Positions 1-5,277 of a stretch of 8,550 nt of DNA are shown in pieces (position 1 is the first letter of the stretch; every line of letters starts with the position of its first letter). The notes under the pieces were generated by a model. The model worked only from the letters and a program-made list of their open reading frames with translations, did no database searches and was not told where the DNA came from. The DNA comes from Acidobacteriota bacterium (GTDB lineage Bacteria > Acidobacteriota > Vicinamibacteria > Vicinamibacterales > JAFNAJ01), in assembly GCA_017860085.1 (NCBI GenBank), contig JAFNAJ010000091.1:1-8550 (forward strand). The letters run 5' to 3'. The translations under genes were made by a program, and so were the position numbers.

Positions 1-7
1 GGCACTG

Positions 8-22
8 CCGGCCCGCGGCCGG
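8..22. other. GC hairpin before the PEGA gene
   Basis: CCGGCC (8-13) and GGCCGG (17-22) flank a 3-base loop. It may be the end of an upstream terminator or a chance GC palindrome; no T tract follows. Confidence 0.2.
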
Positions 23-35
23 GAACGGAGCGAAG

Positions 36-866
36 ATGTTCCAACCGTCGCACTCTCATGACCCCGAATCGTCCGGGCGGAGGCTCCTTCTCCTCGTGGC
101 GGTTGGCGGCGTTGCCGTGGCGCTGGGCCTGATCTTGCTGATCTCGAGCTGGCGCACGCCTGAACCAGCCAGTGAATCGGCGTCAGCCGACGCCAGAGCC
201 AGCGCGCCAGCCGACGCGCGAACAACGCCCGAGGCCGCGACACCCGAATCGGCGACTGAGGCTCCAGGGGCCGTGAGCCGACCCGCGCGACGTCGACCGC
301 GACCCGAGCAGCCCGAAACGGCGCCCGAGCCGCCACCCGAGGCCAGCCCGGCGCACGTGTTGCGTATCGAGAGCGACGTCGAGGGTGCGTCGGTCTTCGT
401 CGACCGCCAGTATCTCGGCACCGCGCCGGTAGAGACGACGGCCGTCGCGCCCGGGAGCCATCAGCTGAACGTGTCGGCTGACGGGTACGACGGGATCGCT
501 CGGACCATCGACGTGGCCGAGTCTGGACCCACCACGATCGCGATTCGATTCCGCGAGGTGAAGCTCGATGCGTCGGTGGACGTCGTGCACAAGCACGCCA
601 TGGGGTCGTGCGACGGGCGGCTCCGGGCGAGCCCCGCTGGACTCCGCTACGAGACGTCGAACAAGAACGACGCGTTCACGTTGCCGTTTGCCGCCGTCGA
701 GCAGTTCGACGTGGATTACCTGAAGAAGAACCTCCGGGTGAAGCAGCGCGGTGGGCGCACGTGGAACTTCACCGATCCCTCGGGCGATGCCGACAAGCTC
801 TTTGTCTTCCATCGCGACGTGACCAAGGCCCGCGACCGGATGATCGAGCTGGGGAAGGGGCGGTGA
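36..866 (+). CDS. PEGA-domain membrane protein with C-terminal PH-like region
   Basis: The 276-residue protein has one N-terminal membrane segment (about residues 17-38, Leu/Val/Gly-rich after an Arg-Arg pair). A low-complexity Ala/Glu/Pro/Arg linker follows (about 40-105), then a PEGA domain (about 107-172). The PEGA domain shows the usual pattern: a beta strand with VEGASVFVD, a GTAP turn, an APGSHQLNV strand and a final strand ending near IAIRF. The C-terminal 100 residues (about 175-276) contain GRLRASPAGLRYET, then a DAFTLPF strand and an RTWNF strand. This looks like a small PH-like or GRAM-like beta fold, which is only a pattern judgement. PEGA domains are known in surface or envelope-associated proteins, so the bulk is probably outside the membrane. 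The ATG at 36 has a GGAG at 27-30, five bases upstream. Its TGA overlaps the GTG start of nth, so the two are translationally coupled. No specific function can be assigned. Confidence 0.85.
   Translation: MFQPSHSHDPESSGRRLLLLVAVGGVAVALGLILLISSWRTPEPASESASADARASAPADARTTPEAATPESATEAPGAVSRPARRRPRPEQPETAPEPPPEASPAHVLRIESDVEGASVFVDRQYLGTAPVETTAVAPGSHQLNVSADGYDGIARTIDVAESGPTTIAIRFREVKLDASVDVVHKHAMGSCDGRLRASPAGLRYETSNKNDAFTLPFAAVEQFDVDYLKKNLRVKQRGGRTWNFTDPSGDADKLFVFHRDVTKARDRMIELGKGR
851..860 (+). promoter_or_regulatory. Shine-Dalgarno for nth (decides GTG start)
   Basis: The purine run GGGGAAGGGG ends two bases before the GTG at 863; its GGGGA part lies at a normal spacing. It supports the GTG rather than the ATG at 896, which has no comparable site. 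Confidence 0.5.
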
Positions 867-1558
867 AGCGACCTGTCCCGCGGGTCGACGTGGTGATGCG
901 GCGCATCGGTCGCGCCATCCGGGTGATGGAGCTGCCGGCCATCGAGAAGCTCTCAGAGGAGAACGCCAGCACCCCATTCCAGACGCTGGTGGCCACGCTG
1001 CTGTCCGCGCAGACGAAGGACGCGGTCACCCACGCGGCATCGTTGCGCCTGTTCGGCGCGGCCGACACGCCGCAGGCACTGGCGCGGCTGCCGGAGCGCC
1101 GGATCGAGCGGCTGATCTACCCGGTGAGCTTCTATCGCAACAAGGCACGCCACGTGCGCGAGACCGCCAGGCAGATCGTCGAACGCTTCGGCGGCACGGT
1201 GCCGATGACCATGGACGAGTTGCTCACGCTCCCCGGGGTCGGTCGCAAGACGGCCAACCTCGTGCTCATCGTCGCGCACCAGAGCGAGGACAACATCTGC
1301 GTCGACACCCACGTGCACCGCATCGCCAACCGGTTTGGCTGGGTTCGGACCAGGACGCCCGAGCAGACCGAGCAGGCCCTCTACAAGGCTGCGCCGCACC
1401 GCTGGTGGGCCGACATCAACCTGTATCTGGTCACGTGGGGGCAACAGGTGTGCAAGCCGGTGTACCCGTTGTGCAGCGCCTGTGCTGTCGACGACGTGTG
1501 TCCGCGGATTGGAGTGACCCGCCAGGGGCGGGGCCGCAAGGCGGAGGAGACGACATGA
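863..1558 (+). CDS. nth: endonuclease III (DNA glycosylase/AP lyase, HhH-GPD family)
   Basis: The enzyme removes oxidised pyrimidines from DNA and nicks the abasic site by beta-elimination in base excision repair. Family marks are clear in the 231-residue product. LLSAQTKD near residues 46-53 matches the N-terminal helix motif. A helix-hairpin-helix LPGVGRKTA (123-131) contains the catalytic Lys129, and VDTHVHRIANRFGW contains the catalytic Asp148. The C-terminal [4Fe-4S] loop is C-x6-C-x2-C-x5-C (Cys197, 204, 207, 213). Length is slightly above the usual 210-220 residues. I chose the GTG at 863 because GGGGAAGGGG (851-860) precedes it and it overlaps the upstream stop as GTGA. In-frame GTG 893 and ATG 896 are alternatives. 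The frame stays open back to 608, but that extension lies on top of the PEGA gene and has no nth similarity. The stop overlaps the cyclophilin start as ATGA. Confidence 0.95.
   Translation: MKRPVPRVDVVMRRIGRAIRVMELPAIEKLSEENASTPFQTLVATLLSAQTKDAVTHAASLRLFGAADTPQALARLPERRIERLIYPVSFYRNKARHVRETARQIVERFGGTVPMTMDELLTLPGVGRKTANLVLIVAHQSEDNICVDTHVHRIANRFGWVRTRTPEQTEQALYKAAPHRWWADINLYLVTWGQQVCKPVYPLCSACAVDDVCPRIGVTRQGRGRKAEETT
1543..1548 (+). promoter_or_regulatory. Shine-Dalgarno for the cyclophilin gene
   Basis: GGAGGA lies six bases before the ATG at 1555, within the last codons of nth. It fixes the start and indicates coupled translation. Confidence 0.7.
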
Positions 1559-2148
1559 AGACCACCCGCATCACGAACCTGCACGGTTGGCGATTGGCGA
1601 CACTGCTGCTCGTCGCGCCCGTGGCCGTCGTGGGCCAGACAGCCCAGAGGACTGCGCCACCGAGCGCAGCGGCGGGCCCCGTCGTGGTCGTTGAAACCGC
1701 ACGGGGCACGTTCGAGTTCCAGACCTATCCCGACGACGCCCCGAAGAGCGTCGAGCAGATCCTGCGGCTGGTGAAGCGGAACTTCTACAACGGCCAGCGC
1801 GTGCACAGGGTCGAGCCGAAGTTCGTCGTGCAATGGGGCGACCCGAAGTCGCGTGACATGACCAGGCGCGACACGTGGGGTATGGCGCCGGGGGCAGGGA
1901 GCGGCAAGCCCATCGGCGTGGCTGAGATTTCCAAGACGCGCTTGCACGTGAAGGGGGCTGTGGGGCTGGCGCACGCCGGCGACCCGACCCAGGCCGACAG
2001 CCAGATCTACGTGATGCTGAGCGACCGACCTGCCCTCAACGGCAAGTACGCGGTCATCGGGAAGGTCGTCAGCGGCATGGACGTGGTCGAGAAGCTGCAG
2101 GTCGAGGACGTCGTCAAGAAGATGTACGTGAAGGGCGCGGCGAAGTAG
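1555..2148 (+). CDS. secreted cyclophilin-type peptidyl-prolyl cis-trans isomerase
   Basis: The product is 197 residues and catalyses proline isomerisation during protein folding. Residues 1-29 look like a Sec signal peptide: a basic start (MKTTR), a hydrophobic stretch LATLLLVAPVAVV, then GQTA near the probable cleavage site. This places the mature protein in the periplasm or outside. The cyclophilin domain covers about 42-190. It contains the catalytic VHRVEPKFVVQWGDP segment (Arg85, Phe90 and Gln93 align with the active-site Arg, Phe and Gln of cyclophilin A), a DSQIYVMLSD segment and LNGKYAVIGKV. The ATG at 1555 overlaps the nth stop (ATGA) and follows a strong GGAGGA at 1543-1548. The frame also runs open upstream to 1405, but that part lies inside nth and is rejected. 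The 3' end overlaps the convergent DUF72 gene by 35 bp. The family is certain; the client proteins are unknown. Confidence 0.95.
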   Translation: MKTTRITNLHGWRLATLLLVAPVAVVGQTAQRTAPPSAAAGPVVVVETARGTFEFQTYPDDAPKSVEQILRLVKRNFYNGQRVHRVEPKFVVQWGDPKSRDMTRRDTWGMAPGAGSGKPIGVAEISKTRLHVKGAVGLAHAGDPTQADSQIYVMLSDRPALNGKYAVIGKVVSGMDVVEKLQVEDVVKKMYVKGAAK

Positions 2149-3163
2149 CCAGCCGAACGATCCCGGCCACCTGCGGATAGCGCTCGACGAAGGTCTGGGG
2201 GTACTCGCCAGCGACCGGCTCGCCGAGGCGGTGCTTGAGCATCACCGCGTTGGCCACGGCCTTGGCCTCGAAGTGGTTGTTCATATAGAGGTACAACTTC
2301 TTCACCAGTCGCCGCGAGACTGAGGCCGCCTCGACGAAGGGCTCGAGCTCCTCTGCCGAGTAGAGATAATCGTAGCGGTCCTCGGCCGCGTCGTGGTGCC
2401 ACCACTTGTCGGCATTCCGACCGTGCAGCCGCATGTACGAGAAGCCCCGCACGTTCGGCAGCAGGTTCTGCCGAATCGAAAAGCGGAACTTGGGCTCGTC
2501 GATCTGCACCCACGCTGCCTCGTGGCGGTTGAGCAGGTCGAGCGTATCGGCCGTCCGGTCGCTCCAGGTGCGGTGGCGGAGCTCGACGGCCATCGCGTAG
2601 TCCTCAAAGACGTCCAGCAGCCAGTCGAGAAACTCGGTCGACTCGGGCGAGACCCTGAAGCTTGGTGGAAACTGCGCAAGCACGGGACCGAGCTTGCCGG
2701 CTGACGCGAGCGGGTCGATGGCCCGTTTGAACGTGTCGACGTCGACCGTGGTTGGCCTGGACGCCGGCTCGGTACTCACCTCGGCGAACATCGAGGGGTG
2801 CGTGAATCTCTGGTAGAGCTTCACCGCGAACTCGAAGTCCGGAGGCGTGCGCCGGGCCCAACTGGCGGTCACACTCGGAGTGGGCACCCGGTAGAAGGTC
2901 GAGTTGACCTCCACCGTGTCGAAGTGCTCGGCGTAGTACGCCAGTTCATCGAAGGCTCGAGCGCGTGACGCCAGCCTCGACGCCCGTGGTGGCGTCGGAG
3001 CGGTGAGCGCGAAATCGCTGCCCGTCGGCGGCCCTCCGACAACGGAGGGCGAGCCGGGCGTCGGGTAGAACACCCCGTTCCACGTACCGCGGCCGGCAGG
3101 GTAGCTCCAGCCGGACGTGCCGACCCGCAGGGGCGCTGGTCGCGTGCCGTCCTGGCCGGTCAT
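2114..3163 (-). CDS. DUF72 family protein (YecE-like, TIM-barrel)
   Basis: The 349-residue product belongs to DUF72, a TIM-barrel family of unknown biochemical role. Seen motifs are VGTSGWSYP (14-22), a W-x-G-x-FYP segment (28-34), YYAEHFDTVEVNSTFYRVP (76-94), FEFAVKLYQRFTH (110-122), LGPVLAQFPPSF (158-169), AVELRHRTW (192-200) and YMRLHGRN (243-250). C-terminally, YLYMNNHFEAKAVANA (291-306) matches the usual Y-x-x-x-N-N-H/T motif. Between FYP and the YYAEHF helix there is an unusual insertion of about 35 Pro/Ser/Arg/Ala-rich residues carrying a DNA palindrome, reported separately. The ATG overlaps the stop of the upstream membrane-protein gene (ATGA). A GGAGGAGG lies nine bases before it (3173-3180). 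It is the last gene of the minus-strand operon. Family assignment is firm; function is not known. Confidence 0.92.
   Translation of the reverse strand: MTGQDGTRPAPLRVGTSGWSYPAGRGTWNGVFYPTPGSPSVVGGPPTGSDFALTAPTPPRASRLASRARAFDELAYYAEHFDTVEVNSTFYRVPTPSVTASWARRTPPDFEFAVKLYQRFTHPSMFAEVSTEPASRPTTVDVDTFKRAIDPLASAGKLGPVLAQFPPSFRVSPESTEFLDWLLDVFEDYAMAVELRHRTWSDRTADTLDLLNRHEAAWVQIDEPKFRFSIRQNLLPNVRGFSYMRLHGRNADKWWHHDAAEDRYDYLYSAEELEPFVEAASVSRRLVKKLYLYMNNHFEAKAVANAVMLKHRLGEPVAGEYPQTFVERYPQVAGIVRLATSPRPSRTSS
3025..3057 (-). repeat. imperfect palindrome inside the DUF72 gene
   Basis: On the + strand, GCCCTCCG (3031-3038) and CGGAGGGC (3043-3050) form a perfect 8-bp stem around an ACAA loop. After a small internal loop (G3030 against G3051-A3052), the arms extend by four Watson-Crick pairs and one G.T pair. 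The palindrome encodes the PSVVGG part of an insertion that other DUF72 proteins lack in my reading. It resembles a REP-like or coding palindromic element, but no second copy is present in this window. Confidence 0.5.
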
Positions 3164-4845
3164 CGAGGGGCGCCTCCTCCTGCCCCGGACGGTGAGTGAC
3201 CCGGGTTGTGCACGAGGTACACGGCAACGGGGTCGATCCCGTTCATCTTGTACCCCACGAACTGGAACGCGTCGTTTCCATCCAGGCGATCGCGCAACTC
3301 ACGAGAGTCGAACTGCTGGGTATGGATCAGCAGGTAGCGCACGCTGCGGTCGCGAAGCAGCCCGACGGTATCCTGATCGGGCAGCCTCTGCATGCGTTCG
3401 ATGAAATCGATGTAGGAGGTTGGATACGCGCCACTGTACCCGTTTGCGAGCGGTTTCCAGTGGAAGATCGAGCTGTATTGATAGCGAGCCTCCTTGCCGG
3501 GCAAGGCGGACGCACCGGGAAGGGGCCACTCGAGCACCGTGCCCCCGGGTTGTTCGGCCAGCCAACGGTAGGCAGCCGGCGCCTTCGTTGGCAGCCGCTC
3601 CATGGGCAGAGCGAAGACGAGATACTCCCCGAGCATGCCGGCGGCCAATACCATCGTCAGCACCGCCGTGCCCCGACGGCCGAACGGTGCGGCGATGGCA
3701 CGCGCGAGTCGCGCCGTGCCAAGCGCCGCGAGCACGGCGACGCCAAGGAGCGTCGCCATGCCGAAGCGAGCCGGGACGCGGAGGCCACGATAGACGAACA
3801 CGTGCCGCCGCAGGAACGGATATACGTGGCCGTTGACCCCCAGCGAGCCGTCGACGGCCACGATCGTTGCCACGACGTAGGCGACGCGAGTTGCAGAGAA
3901 AGGGGGTGCGGCTCCAATCACCGCCAGGCCCAGCGCGATGGCGCCGGGGAACAACTGTCTCTCGTTGTCACCGTGCCGGGAGAACGTCCAGCCCCAGAGC
4001 GTGCTCCAGGCCGGCGCGCTCAGGTAGTTCTCGACCCTGGCGCTGAAGGTTCCCGTGTCCTCGAGCGACCGCTCGCCCATGCGCTTCGCATTGGCCACAT
4101 ACGGCGACATGTACGGAAGCGCGACGAGACTCACCACCATGGCCGCCACCGCCACCGGACGAAAGGGCAGCGGCCGCCGGCTCCGCGCAATGCCGAGCGC
4201 CAGGACGACCCCAATCACGGCCAATATGGTGACCAGGAAGACGCCGTAGTAGATGCACGACAGCAACTGCAAGGCCGCGAACAGGCCCAGCCGGCGTCCG
4301 TCTGCTCGGCGCCCGCTCTCGAAGACGCGATGCAAGGCCCAACAGGCGAGCGGCATCCATGGCGCCCAGAGCAGCTCGAGGTGCATCAAGTGGTCGAACC
4401 TGAACGGTGCGAATCCGAAGACGATGCCCGCGAGCAGGGCGGCCTCACGTCGATGCGTCAGCTCATGGGCGAGGAGGGCCATGCCGAGTCCGCACGCGAC
4501 GAAGGATATGAGCACGAGTGCGTTGTACACCACGACGGGCGGGACGCCCACCCAGATGAAGGGCGCGCTGGCGAGGCCCTGCAGCAGGATCGCGTCGGAG
4601 TAGGCGAGTGTTCTCGGTTCAGGAAAGAAGATGTTCGCATCGAACAGATGGAGCGGATCCCGGACGACCTGGTGAGCCACCCAGGCGATTCGCCAGACGC
4701 TGAACAGCGTGTCGTGGTGCACCGGCACCGACGACATCTCGGCCGCCTGCGGCCAGGTCAGGAAGACGGCGATCGCGGTGTAGACACCCGCGAGCGCCAA
4801 CCAGAACGCTGTCGGAGCGTGGTCGGACGTCCGGGCTCGGTCCAT
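3160..4845 (-). CDS. polytopic membrane protein, GT-C glycosyltransferase-like
   Basis: This 561-residue protein has many hydrophobic spans, at about 13-31, 84-100, 104-126, 135-146, 156-172, 186-218, 229-249, 299-312, 320-332, 362-384 and 393-412. A mostly soluble C-terminal domain follows (about 415-561). After the first span, a loop carries HHDTLFSVWRIAWVAHQ, including Asp45. An acidic residue in the first external loop followed by a helix is the hallmark of GT-C type transferases that use polyprenyl-phosphate sugars. FFPEPRTLAYSD is the segment commonly seen in this class of large uncharacterised bacterial membrane proteins. The C-terminal part contains AYRWLAEQPGGTVLEWPL and RYLLIHTQQFD, as in many related proteins. 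A transfer role in envelope glycan or lipid glycosylation is inferred, not shown. Only nine bases separate it from the ArsC/Spx-like gene upstream, and its stop overlaps the DUF72 start, so the three form one operon. Confidence 0.8.
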   Translation of the reverse strand: MDRARTSDHAPTAFWLALAGVYTAIAVFLTWPQAAEMSSVPVHHDTLFSVWRIAWVAHQVVRDPLHLFDANIFFPEPRTLAYSDAILLQGLASAPFIWVGVPPVVVYNALVLISFVACGLGMALLAHELTHRREAALLAGIVFGFAPFRFDHLMHLELLWAPWMPLACWALHRVFESGRRADGRRLGLFAALQLLSCIYYGVFLVTILAVIGVVLALGIARSRRPLPFRPVAVAAMVVSLVALPYMSPYVANAKRMGERSLEDTGTFSARVENYLSAPAWSTLWGWTFSRHGDNERQLFPGAIALGLAVIGAAPPFSATRVAYVVATIVAVDGSLGVNGHVYPFLRRHVFVYRGLRVPARFGMATLLGVAVLAALGTARLARAIAAPFGRRGTAVLTMVLAAGMLGEYLVFALPMERLPTKAPAAYRWLAEQPGGTVLEWPLPGASALPGKEARYQYSSIFHWKPLANGYSGAYPTSYIDFIERMQRLPDQDTVGLLRDRSVRYLLIHTQQFDSRELRDRLDGNDAFQFVGYKMNGIDPVAVYLVHNPGHSPSGAGGGAPR

Positions 4846-4854
4846 CGTGGCTGC

Positions 4855-5187
4855 TCAGAGCATCGCGTAGGCGTCCTTGTCGAAGCCGAAGATGACCGTG
4901 GAGCCCTTCACGAGCACGGGCCGCTTGATCAGATTGGGCTGCTCCACCATGAGGGTGATGGCTTCCTTCTTCGTGCGCGGCAGGGGGCGCGTCTTGAAGA
5001 CGGGGCTGCGCTTGCTGACGAAGTCGAGGAAGCGATCGGCCTCGACGTGCGCCTCGAGGAACTCGCGTGACGGGGGAGTCTTGGTGATGTCACGCTCATC
5101 GACGACGATCTGGCGTTCGGCCAGGTAACTCCTGGCGTTCTTGCACGTCGTTCAGGTCGGCTTACAGTAGAAGATCGGTTTCGCCAC
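4855..5187 (-). CDS. ArsC/Spx-family selenoprotein (predicted Sec at codon 12)
   Basis: Read with UGA as selenocysteine, the frame gives 110 residues: a GTG start, then AKPIFYCKPT-U-TTCKNARSYLAE and an intact frame to TGA at 4855-4857. ArsC/Spx proteins begin with a beta strand, then Y-x-x-P-x-C-x-x-C-(R/K)-x-A. Here the first redox Cys is the UGA (residue 12) and the second is Cys15, giving U-x-x-C; an extra Cys8 lies just before. Later family marks are ERDITKTPPSREFL (about 31-44), the middle helix FLDFVSKRSPVFKTRPLP (about 53-70) and the C-terminal NLIKRPVLVKGSTVIFGFD (about 85-103). Its length is typical of the family. AGGAGG at 5196-5201 supports the GTG start, and a SECIS-like hairpin follows the UGA. 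The likely role is thiol redox chemistry rather than classical arsenate reduction, because the motif is U-x-x-C and not C-x-x-S; this is inference. It is first in an operon with the GT-C-like and DUF72 genes. A pseudogene is the alternative, but no other lesion is seen. Confidence 0.85.
5120..5136 (-). promoter_or_regulatory. bacterial SECIS element (hairpin after UGA)
   Basis: In the mRNA (minus strand), GCCAGG (5136-5131), loop AGUUA (5130-5126) and CCUGGC (5125-5120) form a perfect 6-bp stem with a 5-nt loop. The loop begins after 21 nt from the UGA. Bacterial SECIS elements are known to have a small apical loop about 16-37 nt downstream of the UGA, with a G among its first two bases; here G is the second base and is followed by U. 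A lower helix is possible between ACGACG (5151-5146), directly after the UGA, and CGUCGU (5107-5102). SelB would bind this structure to deliver Sec-tRNA. Confidence 0.75.
5152..5154 (-). other. predicted selenocysteine codon (in-frame UGA)
   Basis: The TGA is codon 12 of the ArsC/Spx-like gene and falls exactly on the catalytic first cysteine of the C-x-x-C motif. It is the only interruption in 110 codons. Confidence 0.8.
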
Positions 5188-5195
5188 GGGGCACG

Positions 5196-5201
5196 CCTCC
5201 T
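5196..5201 (-). promoter_or_regulatory. Shine-Dalgarno for the selenoprotein gene
   Basis: AGGAGG on the minus strand lies eight bases before the GTG at 5187-5185. It supports this start, which lies before the UGA. A start after the UGA would remove the first beta strand and the active site. Confidence 0.7.
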
Positions 5202-5219
5202 GCCAAAGGGGACGGGATC

Positions 5220-5225
5220 ATTCTA
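5220..5225 (-). promoter_or_regulatory. possible -10 element for the minus-strand operon
   Basis: TAGAAT (minus strand) is a good match to TATAAT in an otherwise GC-rich gap, about 33 bases before the GTG at 5187. The position 17 bp upstream (GCGCTC) is a poor -35, so this rests on the -10 alone. Confidence 0.35.
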
Positions 5226-5261
5226 CGACCCCTCGTCGTCGGGAGCGCAGGGCGGCCACGC

Positions 5262-5267
5262 TACAAT
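5262..5267 (+). promoter_or_regulatory. possible -10 element for the alaX gene
   Basis: TACAAT is a good -10 match and ends 10 bases before the ATG at 5278. Transcription would begin near 5274, giving an almost leaderless mRNA. This would also explain the lack of a Shine-Dalgarno. No convincing -35 is seen (TCGGGA at 17-bp spacing). Confidence 0.35.
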
Positions 5268-5277
5268 GGCACCGGGT

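Noticed and set aside
608..862. N-terminal extension of nth
   Set aside because: The extra 85 residues overlap the PEGA gene out of frame and are Arg-rich without nth similarity; GTG 863 has a ribosome site and a GTGA overlap.
183..977. 264-codon minus-strand open frame
   Set aside because: It is antisense to the PEGA and nth genes, has no motifs and is Arg/His-rich in composition.
3196..5070. 624-codon open frame on the + strand
   Set aside because: It is the shadow of the minus-strand membrane-protein and selenoprotein genes. The product is charged, His/Arg/Glu-rich and without recognisable motifs, as expected for an antisense frame in GC-rich DNA.
4855..5154. Reading the ArsC/Spx-like locus as a pseudogene or as a gene starting after the TGA
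   Set aside because: There is no frameshift or second stop. The TGA is exactly at the active-site position with a SECIS-like hairpin after it. The only in-frame ATG after the TGA (residue 80) would leave about 30 residues.
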